Shown piece by piece: positions 8,142 through 16,484 of a stretch of 64,000 nucleotides of DNA. The stretch's first letter is position 1. The number at the start of each line of letters is the position of its first letter. The DNA comes from an uncultured SAR116 cluster alpha proteobacterium (GTDB taxonomy: Bacteria > Pseudomonadota > Alphaproteobacteria > Puniceispirillales > Puniceispirillaceae): the NCBI GenBank assembly GCA_902596655.1, contig CACJUX010000006.1, positions 1 to 64,000 on the forward strand, given 5' to 3'. The position numbers and the translations under genes were made by a program. Below the pieces are notes generated by a model. It did no database searches and was not told where the DNA came from. It saw nothing but the letters and a program-made list of their open reading frames with translations.

Positions 8142-8927
8142 CTACCGGCCTTTCCAGACAGGGTCACGTTTTTCGGCAAAAGCCTTAAAACCCTCAAGCC
8201 CGTCCTCTGAATTATAGAGCCTGTCGACAGTTGGCAGCTGCATTTTTGTGATCCTGTTCAGGATATCCTGAAACTTCATGTTTTCAGCCTCACGGGCAAC
8301 TTCCTTGATCGCGGCAAAGACCAGTGGTGGTCCTGACTCCAGCAATTTTGCCAGTTCCCAAACGCGGTTATAGAGCGATGGTCCGTCAGACAGCACCTCA
8401 TTCACCAGCCCCCAGTTATGCGCCTCGGTACTGTCCATCCAGCGTCCGGTCAGTAATAGGTCCATCGCCACATGATAGGGGATGCGTTTTGGCAGCTTGA
8501 TGGTGGCTGCATCAGCCAGTGTACCGGCGCGGATTTCTGGCAGTGCAAAACTTGCACCCTCATTTGCCAGAATCAGATCACAGGACAGCGCAATCTCGAA
8601 ACCACCACCAACGCACATACCCTCTACCGCAGCAATCACAGGCTTGTTCAGATCGCGAAGCTCCTGCAAGCCACCAAAGCCGCCGACGCCGTAATCGGCA
8701 GTGACGGAGTCACCATCGGCAGCGGCCTTAAGATCCCATCCGGCGGAAAAGAATTTTTCCCCTGCTGTGCGCAGAATACAGACCCGTAATTCATCATTGT
8801 CACGGAAATGCCTAAAGGTCTCACCCATCCTGCGCGAGGTCACCAGATCAATGGCATTGGCTTTCGGCCTGTCGAGCGTAACCTCGAAAACATTACCCTC
8901 CTGCCGCGTTCTGATTACATCATCCAT
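8142..8927 (-). CDS. caiD: Carnitinyl-CoA dehydratase-like enoyl-CoA hydratase (crotonase family)
   Basis: A 261-residue crotonase-fold enzyme. FFSAGWDLKAAADGDS and GGFGGLQELRDLNKPVIAAV closely follow the CaiD pattern, including the FSAGWDLKAA oxyanion segment. GMCVGGGFEIALSCDLILA and SFALPEIRAG supply the second oxyanion half and the catalytic region. CaiD hydrates crotonobetainyl-CoA to carnitinyl-CoA. It is the last gene of the minus-strand operon. Its ATG lies 2 bases past the synthetase stop and its ribosome site GGAG lies at that gene's end. The neighbouring carnitine dehydrogenase makes the carnitine role much more likely than generic fatty-acid oxidation. Confidence 0.82.
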   Translation of the reverse strand: MDDVIRTRQEGNVFEVTLDRPKANAIDLVTSRRMGETFRHFRDNDELRVCILRTAGEKFFSAGWDLKAAADGDSVTADYGVGGFGGLQELRDLNKPVIAAVEGMCVGGGFEIALSCDLILANEGASFALPEIRAGTLADAATIKLPKRIPYHVAMDLLLTGRWMDSTEAHNWGLVNEVLSDGPSLYNRVWELAKLLESGPPLVFAAIKEVAREAENMKFQDILNRITKMQLPTVDRLYNSEDGLEGFKAFAEKRDPVWKGR

Positions 8928-8929
8928 TG

Positions 8930-10960
8930 TTATTCTCCCTGGTCATCATTCATCCATATCACCGCATCGGCGGCAAGGGCACCATTGCCGCGGCTTGCCA
9001 CCATCAGCGGATTAACCTCGATTTCATCCAGTCTGGCATCATTCTGCATTGCATGTGCCATTGCCATGATCGCCGTAACCGCCGCGCCAAGATCGGCTTG
9101 TGGTTTGCCGCGGTAGCCGGTGAGCAGCGGTGCCAGTCGCAAACAGCTGATCGCCGCCAAAACCTCGTCCGCATTCACAGGCAGAATGAGCGTCTGCGTA
9201 TCGCCTAGCAACTCTGCTGTGATGCCTCCAGTGCCGATCGTCAGGCTGACCCCATACACTGGATCGCGGCGAAGACCAACCAACAGCTCACCGACTGGCG
9301 GTTGCACCATTTCCTCCACCAGGAAGCCTTTGGCGCCATCCATCTTGTTTGCGGCGGCGGCAAGCGCGTCCGCCGTCAGATTGAGCTGTACCAGCCCTGC
9401 CTCGCTCTTGTGCAGTTGCCCCAATCCCTTGAGTGCGAGCGGCGCATGAAGCGCCGCGCTCGCGTTTGTCAGCTCTGCCGGTGTGTCTGCCCTCACGCCG
9501 CGAGGACAGGCAACACCCCATTCGGTCAATCGGGACTTGGCGCTATGCTCATCAAGCATCTGTCGTTGCCTGGCCTCTGTCGTTGCTGCTAGCGGTTGCC
9601 AGCCTGCACTGACCGCGATGCTGCTCGTGACCTTTTCAAGGGCACGCAGACCGGTGGCAAATCCGCAGAGCGGCGCGATGCCATTATCTACCAATCTTGT
9701 TGCCCATTCATCTGAGATGCCCTCGGCGATACTGCCAAGCATAATCGCTGGTGTTCCGGTCATCTTAGCTGCCTGTTGCATTGCTGCTACGGCTGGATGC
9801 CAGGCGGCATCACTGCATCTGTCTGCACGCGGAAAATCAATCACCAGAACCGACGCATCGACCCAGGATCCCATCATGCTGGCGAAGGTTTTGGTCATCC
9901 GCAACTTGTCGCCCCAGATAAAGGTGTGATAGTCGAGCGGATTGGAAATCGTCACAAGCGGGCCAAGCGTCTCGGCAAGCGCCGCTTTTTGGGCATCTGG
10001 AATGGCCGGCCAGTCAAGCGCCATGTCGGCACTCAGATCAGCCATCATGCCGGTCTCGCCACCAGAACAGCACATGGCACTGACCCGCTTGCCAGCCAGC
10101 GGCCCAAACAGATGCAGCAGTTTTAGCGTTTCCAGCATTTCCTCCGGCGTGTTGACCTCGATCACCCCACATTGTCGAAGAAAGGCCGACGACGCAGCAG
10201 CATCCCCGGCTAGTGCCGCAGTGTGCGAACTTGCGGTTTCCCGCGACGCTGCTGTCTTGCCGGATTTGATTGCCACTATATGTCTACCGGCGCCGAGCGT
10301 TGCCGCGGCCATTGTGGCGAAATGCTGCGTGTCGACAATGCCCTCGATATACAGCCCGGCGGCCGTGACCCGATCATCGGCCAGCAATGTGCTGGCCATT
10401 TCGGTCAAGCTGGTCTGCGCCTGATTGCCGACACAGGCGATATATGCGATTGGTAGACCGCGCGCCTGCATGCTCATATTGATTACGATGTTGGAGGATT
10501 GGCTGATTAGCGCTACACCACTATCGACCAGACGCCCGCCATGTTGGTCTGGCCACAGCATTGCCCCATCAAGATAGTTCAGCACGCCATAGCAGTTCGG
10601 CCCCAATAGGGGCATGTCGCCTGCCGCAGCAATCAGCGCTGCCTGCAACTCATCATTACCCACCTCGGCAAAGCCCGAGGCAAAACAGACGGCACCACCG
10701 CATCCCCTTGCCGCCAGTGCCGCCGTTATCTCAACCGTCGCATGGCGATTGATTCCCAGAAATGCTGCGTCGGGTCCAGCTGGCAGATCGGCGATATCCC
10801 GGTAGCAGGCGATCCCATTGATGTTATCTCGCGTTGGATGAACCGGCCAGATATCCCCCTCAAACCCGTTCTTCTGGCATTGGGTGACTACATTTTCCGC
10901 CCACCAGCCACCAAAGATGGCGATTGATTTTGGCTGGAATAGGCGCGACAGATCCCGCAC
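8930..10960 (-). CDS. NDP-forming acyl-CoA synthetase (ATP-grasp type), likely for carnitine/butyrobetaine
   Basis: A 676-residue single-chain ADP-forming acyl-CoA synthetase. Domains in order: a CoA-binding Rossmann part (LFQPKSIAIFGG onward, 1-120), succinyl-CoA-ligase-like flavodoxin folds (GPNCYGVLNYLDG; ASSHTAALAGDAA, with the histidine that is phosphorylated in this family), and a C-terminal ATP-grasp domain (LALKGLGQLHKSEAG; DEIEVNPLM). The conserved start VRDLSRLFQP is a GTG codon at 10960, one base after the dehydrogenase stop, implying translational coupling. An upstream in-frame ATG would push it deep into that gene. E. coli uses the AMP-forming CaiC at this step, so this is a different enzyme type in the same place. 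The substrate is inferred from context. Confidence 0.8.
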   Translation of the reverse strand: MRDLSRLFQPKSIAIFGGWWAENVVTQCQKNGFEGDIWPVHPTRDNINGIACYRDIADLPAGPDAAFLGINRHATVEITAALAARGCGGAVCFASGFAEVGNDELQAALIAAAGDMPLLGPNCYGVLNYLDGAMLWPDQHGGRLVDSGVALISQSSNIVINMSMQARGLPIAYIACVGNQAQTSLTEMASTLLADDRVTAAGLYIEGIVDTQHFATMAAATLGAGRHIVAIKSGKTAASRETASSHTAALAGDAAASSAFLRQCGVIEVNTPEEMLETLKLLHLFGPLAGKRVSAMCCSGGETGMMADLSADMALDWPAIPDAQKAALAETLGPLVTISNPLDYHTFIWGDKLRMTKTFASMMGSWVDASVLVIDFPRADRCSDAAWHPAVAAMQQAAKMTGTPAIMLGSIAEGISDEWATRLVDNGIAPLCGFATGLRALEKVTSSIAVSAGWQPLAATTEARQRQMLDEHSAKSRLTEWGVACPRGVRADTPAELTNASAALHAPLALKGLGQLHKSEAGLVQLNLTADALAAAANKMDGAKGFLVEEMVQPPVGELLVGLRRDPVYGVSLTIGTGGITAELLGDTQTLILPVNADEVLAAISCLRLAPLLTGYRGKPQADLGAAVTAIMAMAHAMQNDARLDEIEVNPLMVASRGNGALAADAVIWMNDDQGE

Positions 10961-10961
10961 T

Positions 10962-12122
10962 TCAGCCGCCAAGAGGGCGCAGCAGATCGCGGCTGATGAT
11001 GTGGCGCTGGATTTCAGAGGTGCCATCCCATATCCGCTCGACGCGGGCATCCCGCCAGAAACGTGCCAGCGGCAGATCATCCATCAGCCCCATGCCGCCA
11101 TAGACCTGTATGGCTTCATCCGTCACCCTTGCCAGCATTTCCGAGGCGTAGAGCTTTGCCGAGGCAATCTCACGATTTGCCGGTAGCCCCTGATCAAGCC
11201 GCCATGCTGCGGCAAGGGTCAGCCAGTCAGCCGCATCAATCTCGGTAATCATATCGGCCAGCTTGAAGCTAACTCCCTGAAACTTGCCAATCTGTCTGCC
11301 GAACTGTTTGCGTTCAGCGGCATAGGTGAGCGCATAGTCAAAAGCACGTCTTGCCCGGCCAACACACATGGTGGCAACGGTGATACGGGTCGCGTAGAGC
11401 CAGGTATTCATTACCTCGAAACCGCCATCAACCTCGCCCAGAACCTGTTCATCGGCGAGGCGGCAATCTTCGAACTTTAGGATAACATTGTGATAGCCGG
11501 CATGAGAAACCGAGTCGTAGCCGGGCAGAACCTCGAAGCCGGGATGGCCACGATCGACAAGAAAACAGGTGATCCGTTTTTTTGGACCATGCGGCGTTTC
11601 ATCAACGCCGGTCGCAACAAAAACGATGAAAAAGTCAGCATGGTCACCGCCCGAAATGAAATGTTTTGTACCGTTGAGAATCCAATCGCCGCCGGCACGC
11701 TTTGCTGTTGTATTCATGCCACGCACATCGGAGCCGGCGTTGGGTTCCGTCATCGCCAGTGCGTCCATCCGCTCGCCCTTTACCGCCGGTGTCAGATATG
11801 TCTCGATCTGCTTACCCTTGCAGGCCATGAGGATATTCTGCGGGCGGCCAAAAAAATGAGTTAGCGCCATCGACCCACGGCCAAGCTCCCGTTCCAGCAG
11901 CGCAAATTCCAGATTGTTAAGGCCACCACCACCTACAGAGTCAGGAAAATTTGACGCGTAAAAGCCCATGTCGATGACTTTCTGCTTGATCGCATTTCCC
12001 ATCTCGGGTGGCACATGCCCCAGCTTTTCAACTTCATCCTCAAGCGGATAGATTTCCGTCTCGACAAAGGTGCGCACTGTGGAGACGATCAGCTCCTGTT
12101 CTTCGGTTAGTCCAAACTGCAT
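10962..12122 (-). CDS. Acyl-CoA dehydrogenase, candidate butyrobetainyl-CoA/crotonobetainyl-CoA oxidoreductase
   Basis: A 386-residue flavoprotein with the acyl-CoA dehydrogenase layout: an N-terminal helical part, the FAD-binding AMTEPNAGSD (123-132), a middle beta domain, and the C-terminal helical domain with AIQVYGGMGLM and RIWDGTSEIQRHI. At the place of the usual catalytic glutamate (Y-E-G-T in many members) there is aspartate (D366), a conservative change that may affect rate or chain-length preference. Its position between the carnitine dehydrogenase and the CoA synthetase suggests oxidation of gamma-butyrobetainyl-CoA to crotonobetainyl-CoA, with electrons passed to ETF. A general short-chain substrate cannot be excluded. 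Confidence 0.82.
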   Translation of the reverse strand: MQFGLTEEQELIVSTVRTFVETEIYPLEDEVEKLGHVPPEMGNAIKQKVIDMGFYASNFPDSVGGGGLNNLEFALLERELGRGSMALTHFFGRPQNILMACKGKQIETYLTPAVKGERMDALAMTEPNAGSDVRGMNTTAKRAGGDWILNGTKHFISGGDHADFFIVFVATGVDETPHGPKKRITCFLVDRGHPGFEVLPGYDSVSHAGYHNVILKFEDCRLADEQVLGEVDGGFEVMNTWLYATRITVATMCVGRARRAFDYALTYAAERKQFGRQIGKFQGVSFKLADMITEIDAADWLTLAAAWRLDQGLPANREIASAKLYASEMLARVTDEAIQVYGGMGLMDDLPLARFWRDARVERIWDGTSEIQRHIISRDLLRPLGG

Positions 12123-12156
12123 TGATGCCTCTCCTACTTCTGCACGATTTTGGCCG

Positions 12157-13641
12157 TTATTTTACCCCAATCGCGCGTCCAGCCCCGTCGGGTATCGGCA
12201 GTCCGGCATGGGCGTCTACGAAATCTGCCAGCGCGGAGGCAACAGACTCTCCCGGCAGGCTAGATGCGCGGCTGCTCATATCGACATGCAGCAGCATATG
12301 CTCGCCTGTCGCCAACAGCCTGTTGTCGCCCTCATAGAGGTGATGAAACAGATGCAGCTTCTTGCCAGCGCCTGCCAATACCTGCGTTGTGACGTGGACT
12401 TCGGCATTTGCCCGGACCTCGTCCAGATGTCGGATATGCGTCTCAACGGTAAAATAGCTGCCACCCGCTGCAACATAAGCGGCATCAACACCGCACATGC
12501 GCATAAACACGTCAGTGGCGTGTGAGAAGCAATCCAAATAGCGGGCTTCATTCATATGACCGTTATAATCTGTCCATTCGGCGGGTACGCGCCGGCGCAG
12601 CGTTTCCAGTGGCATTGTGATGTCTGTTTGGGCGGCCGCGGGGATCGCATCATAGAGCGCTGCCTCCCAGTTGGCCAGCGTCTTGCCAGCTCCCCAATCA
12701 TTGGCCTTTAGCGCCTGCATGATGGCGACCAGATTGTCGTCCCGTATACGCTCCAGCTCGCGGATTGAACGGCTGCCCGATTGCGCGTCGGATTGTGAGG
12801 AAATTGTCTCCACAAGCTCATCCGTCAGTTCTGGCACATCCATAAGCTTTGTCCAGGGCCATTTCAGACATGGGCCAAACTGCTTGATGAAATGCGCCAT
12901 TCCAGCCTCACCGCCGGCCACACGATAGGTTTCAAATAGCCCCATCTGTGCCCAACGAAGGCCAAAGCCATACCGGATGGAATCGTCAATCTCAGCGGTG
13001 GTTGCAATACCGTCCTTGACCAACCAAAGCGCCTCTCGCCAGACAGCCTCCAAAAACCGGTCCGCGACAAACGCCTCGATCTCCTTGCGCAGATGCAGCG
13101 GGTGCATGCCTATGGCCCGGTAGATTTCGTCAGCCCGCCTGATTGTCTCATGGCTTGTCTTTTTGCCGCCGACCATTTCCACCAGTGGCAGCAGATAGAC
13201 CGGGTTGAAAGGATGGCCCACCATCAACCGGTCTGGCCAACCCATCTTTGCCTGTAGATCACTTGGCATGATACCTGAGGTTGATGAGCTGATGATCGCA
13301 TCATTGGCGGCCACCAGCTCGATCTCGGCGTAGACAGCCTGCTTCATCTCAAGTCGTTCGGGCACCGCCTCGATAATCAGTTCACCATCGGCCACCGCCT
13401 CGGCAATAGTGCCAGCAAAGTCAAGCCTGCCGCGTGCAGGCGGTGGTGCAATTGTCAAACGGGCAAGCGCGTGATCAGCATTGTCAATGATCGCAGTAAT
13501 CTTGCGTGGCACCTCAGGATCCGGATCAAACACCCGGACATCTACGCCGTTCTGGATCAGTCGTGCAACCCAGCCACCACCGATCACGCCGCCGCCAATT
13601 ACCGCTGCCAAGGCCGGTCTGTGTGTTCCGTTCGCCATCAT
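12157..13641 (-). CDS. L-carnitine dehydrogenase fused to a hotdog (betainyl-CoA) thioesterase
   Basis: A 494-residue two-enzyme protein. Residues 1 to about 330 are a 3-hydroxyacyl-CoA-dehydrogenase-type carnitine dehydrogenase. They have the NAD-binding VIGGGVIGGGWVARLI, the motif SSSTSGIMPSDLQ and the HPFNPVYLLPLVEMVGG stretch typical of this subfamily. From about 345 a hotdog thioesterase follows, with DYNGHMNEARYLDCF carrying the family's catalytic Asp. Carnitine is oxidised to 3-dehydrocarnitine. After the BKACE step the thioesterase would release glycine betaine from betainyl-CoA. This fusion is known from other alphaproteobacteria, whereas pseudomonads carry separate genes (cdhA, cdhB). 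It sits 11 bases after the BKACE gene on the same strand. Confidence 0.88.
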   Translation of the reverse strand: MMANGTHRPALAAVIGGGVIGGGWVARLIQNGVDVRVFDPDPEVPRKITAIIDNADHALARLTIAPPPARGRLDFAGTIAEAVADGELIIEAVPERLEMKQAVYAEIELVAANDAIISSSTSGIMPSDLQAKMGWPDRLMVGHPFNPVYLLPLVEMVGGKKTSHETIRRADEIYRAIGMHPLHLRKEIEAFVADRFLEAVWREALWLVKDGIATTAEIDDSIRYGFGLRWAQMGLFETYRVAGGEAGMAHFIKQFGPCLKWPWTKLMDVPELTDELVETISSQSDAQSGSRSIRELERIRDDNLVAIMQALKANDWGAGKTLANWEAALYDAIPAAAQTDITMPLETLRRRVPAEWTDYNGHMNEARYLDCFSHATDVFMRMCGVDAAYVAAGGSYFTVETHIRHLDEVRANAEVHVTTQVLAGAGKKLHLFHHLYEGDNRLLATGEHMLLHVDMSSRASSLPGESVASALADFVDAHAGLPIPDGAGRAIGVK

Positions 13642-13652
13642 CTCTGTCCCGT

Positions 13653-14564
13653 TTAGCGTGGTGCGCGCTTGGTCAGGCCCAAACGGGTGCGTACCGCATC
13701 CGGGCCAACGATTGACGCGCCCATATTCTCGGCAACACTGGCCGCCTTTTCGACCAACTGTGCATTTGTTGCAAAGACCCCGCGTGAGAGGTAAATATTG
13801 TCCTCAAGCCCGACCCGGATATTGCCCCCAGCCAGTATCGCCGCCGCCGGATAGGCCATTGCGTTGCGGCCAATCGAAAAGGCGGAAAACACCCAGTCGG
13901 CCGGAACATTATTGACCATAGCCATGAGAGTGTTCAGATCATCAGGTGCTCCCCAAGGTATCCCCATACAGAGCTGCACAAGCGCCGGTTTCTCGATATA
14001 GCCCTCATCAACAAGATGTTTGGCAAACCAGAGATGCCCAGTGTCGAACGCCTCGATCTCTGGCTTTACGCCAAGCGCCTTCATCTGTTTTGCCATTTCA
14101 ACTAGCATGGTTGTACTGTTCGTCATCACATAATCGCCATGGCCGAAATTCATTGTCCCGCAATCAAGCGTGCAGATTTCCGGCCGGCAGTCAGCAACAT
14201 GAAGAAGGCGTTCGCTGGCACCTGCCATGTCAGTCCCGTCCGGATTGACTGGCAGCGGTGCCTCTACGCCGCCAAGAACAAGGTCGCCGCCCATCCCGGC
14301 TGTCAGATTCAAAACGACATCGGTCGCCGAGGCCCGGATCCGTTCGGTTACCTCGCGAAACAGCCTTGGATCGCGCGATGCCCTGCCTGTTTCTAGGTCA
14401 CGAATGTGGCAATGAACCACCGCAGCGCCGGCTTTTGCGGCGTCGATGGCGCTGTTTGCAATCTGTTCTGGGGTGATTGGCACCTTGTCCGATTTGCCAG
14501 TTGTATCGCCGGACCCAGTAACCGCGCAGGTGATGAAAACTTCTTTGTTCATTTGCAGTGCCAT
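13653..14564 (-). CDS. cdhC: 3-keto acid cleavage enzyme (BKACE), 3-dehydrocarnitine:acetyl-CoA type
   Basis: A 303-residue TIM-barrel protein of the BKACE (DUF849) family. Visible motifs are FITCAVTGSGDTTGKSDKVP at the N terminus, AAVVHCHIRD with the zinc-binding H-x-H (near residues 51-53), and PEICTLDCGTMNFG. The enzyme class transfers the acyl part of a beta-keto acid to acetyl-CoA. CdhC converts dehydrocarnitine and acetyl-CoA to betainyl-CoA and acetoacetate. Placement as the first gene of the operon, just ahead of the carnitine dehydrogenase-thioesterase, makes this specificity very likely. The ATG at 14564 has GGGGAG about 8 bases upstream. A second ATG four codons later is possible. 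Confidence 0.87.
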   Translation of the reverse strand: MALQMNKEVFITCAVTGSGDTTGKSDKVPITPEQIANSAIDAAKAGAAVVHCHIRDLETGRASRDPRLFREVTERIRASATDVVLNLTAGMGGDLVLGGVEAPLPVNPDGTDMAGASERLLHVADCRPEICTLDCGTMNFGHGDYVMTNSTTMLVEMAKQMKALGVKPEIEAFDTGHLWFAKHLVDEGYIEKPALVQLCMGIPWGAPDDLNTLMAMVNNVPADWVFSAFSIGRNAMAYPAAAILAGGNIRVGLEDNIYLSRGVFATNAQLVEKAASVAENMGASIVGPDAVRTRLGLTKRAPR

Positions 14565-14776
14565 GGACCGGCTCTCCCCTTGTCAAAACTCTATTTGGCT
14601 GCCGGTGACAGCGCTAAGACAATCAAGACAATGATGCCAAATTGTTCCCCTCGTCAAGAAAACTTGCGTCACAAATTGCCGCGAAAACCCAAAAATGGTT
14701 GCACAATGACCCTCCTAAAGAAAGTCAACGAAGAATTTCCATGCATCTATATGAATTTATTGGGTTTCCCTGTCAG

Positions 14777-14836
14777 TTTCTGGCAAAGGTGTAAACTTTA
14801 CGCCGGTGCTGTCTCTGGCTTGCACTTTGCCAGAAA
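14777..14836. promoter_or_regulatory. Long inverted repeat with nested palindrome between the carnitine operon and mmsA
   Basis: The 329-base divergent gap (14565-14893) carries no gene. It contains a perfect 12-bp inverted repeat, TTTCTGGCAAAG at 14777-14788 and CTTTGCCAGAAA at 14825-14836, separated by 36 bases. Between the arms lies a near-perfect palindrome, GGTGTAAACTTTACGCC (14788-14804, one wobble position). The arrangement looks like paired operator half-sites for a dimeric or looping regulator controlling mmsA, the carnitine operon or both. No regulator gene lies next to it. The strong ribosome site of mmsA (GGGAG) follows 50 bases later. Confidence 0.5.
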
Positions 14837-14893
14837 GCAGCTAAGTTGAACGGATCAATTTTGCAGAAATTCTATAGGAATGGCGAGGGAGAA

Positions 14894-16393
14894 ATGACCT
14901 TAACACATTATATTAGAGGCGTGGAAATCGAGGGTACCAGCGGCCGCGTGCAAGATGTTTTCAATCCGGCAACGGGTGCGGTCATTGACCAAGTACCGCT
15001 GGCCAGTACTGTTGAGGTTGAAAGGGTTGTCGCTGTGGCCCGGGAGGCGTTGCCGGGCTGGGCGGCGACACCAGCGGCAAAGCGCGCACAGGTGATGTTC
15101 AACTTTCGCCAACTGATTCTTGACAATGCAAGGGAACTGGCGACGCTGATCTCGTCACAACATGGCAAGACAATTGATGATGCGATGGGTGAGGTTGCCA
15201 GGGGTGTTGAGGTTGTCGAATTTGCTTGTGGCATCCCAAATACCCTCAAGGGCGAGTTTTCGCCACAGGTGGCAGGTGGTGTCGATGTGTTCTCTATGCG
15301 TCAGCCTGTTGGAATTGTTGCCGGGATAACGCCGTTCAATTTTCCCGCAATGGTGCCGATGTGGATGTTCCCGATGGCGCTTGCCACGGGAAATACTTTT
15401 GTTCTCAAACCTTCCGAACGCGATCCAGGTGCACCGATGATGCTAGCGCGGCTGCTCAACCAGGCCGGTCTTCCCGATGGGTGTTTCAACATCGTCCATG
15501 GTAACAAGGAAGCGGTCGATGCGTTGCTCGACAATCCAAACATCGCCGCTATTAGCTTCGTCGGGTCCACCGCGATCGGCAGATATATCTACAGCCGCGG
15601 CTGCGCCAATGGCAAACGTGTCCAGGCGCTGTGTGGGGCGAAGAACCATATGGTCATTATGCCTGACGCCGATATGGGACAGGCTGTCGATGCGGCAATG
15701 GGTGCTGCCTATGGCTCGGCCGGTGAACGCTGCATGGCTATCTCTGCTGTGCTGGCGGTTGGCGATGACACGGCAGACCGTTTCGTCGAGGCACTCGCGC
15801 CCAAGGTGCGGGCGCTAAAGATTGGTCAGTATGATGAGCCAGGAGTTGAGATGGGGCCGTTGATCACCGCCGAGTCAAAAGCCCGGGTCGAAGATTATAT
15901 CGGTCAGGGTGAGGCGGCTGGCGCTACGGTCGTTGTTGATGGCCGCAATCTTAACTTGCAGGGCTATGAGAACGGCTTTTTTGTCGGGGGTACGTTGCTT
16001 GACCATGTGACGCCCGACATGTCGGTCTATCGTGACGAGATTTTCGGTCCGGTTCTCTCGGTTCTGCGCCCGAAAAGCTATGAAGAGGCGCGCCAGCTGG
16101 TGGTCGACCATGAATATGGCAATGGCACGGCTATTTTTACGCGTGACGGCGATGCTGCGCGTGATTTCGCCAGCAATGTCAATATAGGCATGGTTGGCGT
16201 CAATGTGCCAATTCCGGTCCCAGTTGCTTACCATAGCTTTGGTGGCTGGAAAGCGTCAATGTTTGGCGACCACTCGATCCATGGCATGGAAGGCGTGCGC
16301 TTTTATACCAAGCTGAAGACGGTGACCTCGCGCTGGCCATCAGGCATCAAAGAAGGCGCCGTATTCAATTTTCATTCGGGCAGCGATAGCTGA
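14894..16393 (+). CDS. mmsA: CoA-acylating methylmalonate-semialdehyde dehydrogenase
   Basis: A 499-residue aldehyde dehydrogenase of the CoA-acylating MmsA type. The catalytic cysteine is in GSAGERCMAIS (C280). The place of the general-base glutamate reads ALCGAKNH with no acid, as in MmsA, which transfers the acyl group to CoA rather than water. The NAD-binding region ITPFNFPAMVPMWMFP is typical. It would convert methylmalonate or malonate semialdehyde to propionyl-CoA or acetyl-CoA, as in valine, beta-alanine or inositol breakdown. The start at 14894 is supported by GAGGGAG directly upstream. It is divergent from the carnitine operon and has no obvious pathway partners in the window. Confidence 0.9.
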   Translation: MTLTHYIRGVEIEGTSGRVQDVFNPATGAVIDQVPLASTVEVERVVAVAREALPGWAATPAAKRAQVMFNFRQLILDNARELATLISSQHGKTIDDAMGEVARGVEVVEFACGIPNTLKGEFSPQVAGGVDVFSMRQPVGIVAGITPFNFPAMVPMWMFPMALATGNTFVLKPSERDPGAPMMLARLLNQAGLPDGCFNIVHGNKEAVDALLDNPNIAAISFVGSTAIGRYIYSRGCANGKRVQALCGAKNHMVIMPDADMGQAVDAAMGAAYGSAGERCMAISAVLAVGDDTADRFVEALAPKVRALKIGQYDEPGVEMGPLITAESKARVEDYIGQGEAAGATVVVDGRNLNLQGYENGFFVGGTLLDHVTPDMSVYRDEIFGPVLSVLRPKSYEEARQLVVDHEYGNGTAIFTRDGDAARDFASNVNIGMVGVNVPIPVPVAYHSFGGWKASMFGDHSIHGMEGVRFYTKLKTVTSRWPSGIKEGAVFNFHSGSDS

Positions 16394-16422
16394 TGTCTAT
16401 TGCCATTCATAACCCATCAAAA

Positions 16423-16460
16423 AGGCCGCCTGTAACAAGGTAGAAAGCTGCTGGCGGCCT
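16423..16460. terminator. Hairpin between convergent mmsA and the flavoprotein gene
   Basis: The inverted repeat AGGCCGCC (16423-16430) and GGCGGCCT (16453-16460), with a 22-base loop, lies in the short gap between two converging genes. A-rich bases precede it on the plus strand, giving a short T-run on the minus transcript. It could serve both directions. The loop is long, so efficiency is uncertain. Confidence 0.5.
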
Positions 16461-16484
16461 ATTTCATACGGGCGTGTTGCCTTT

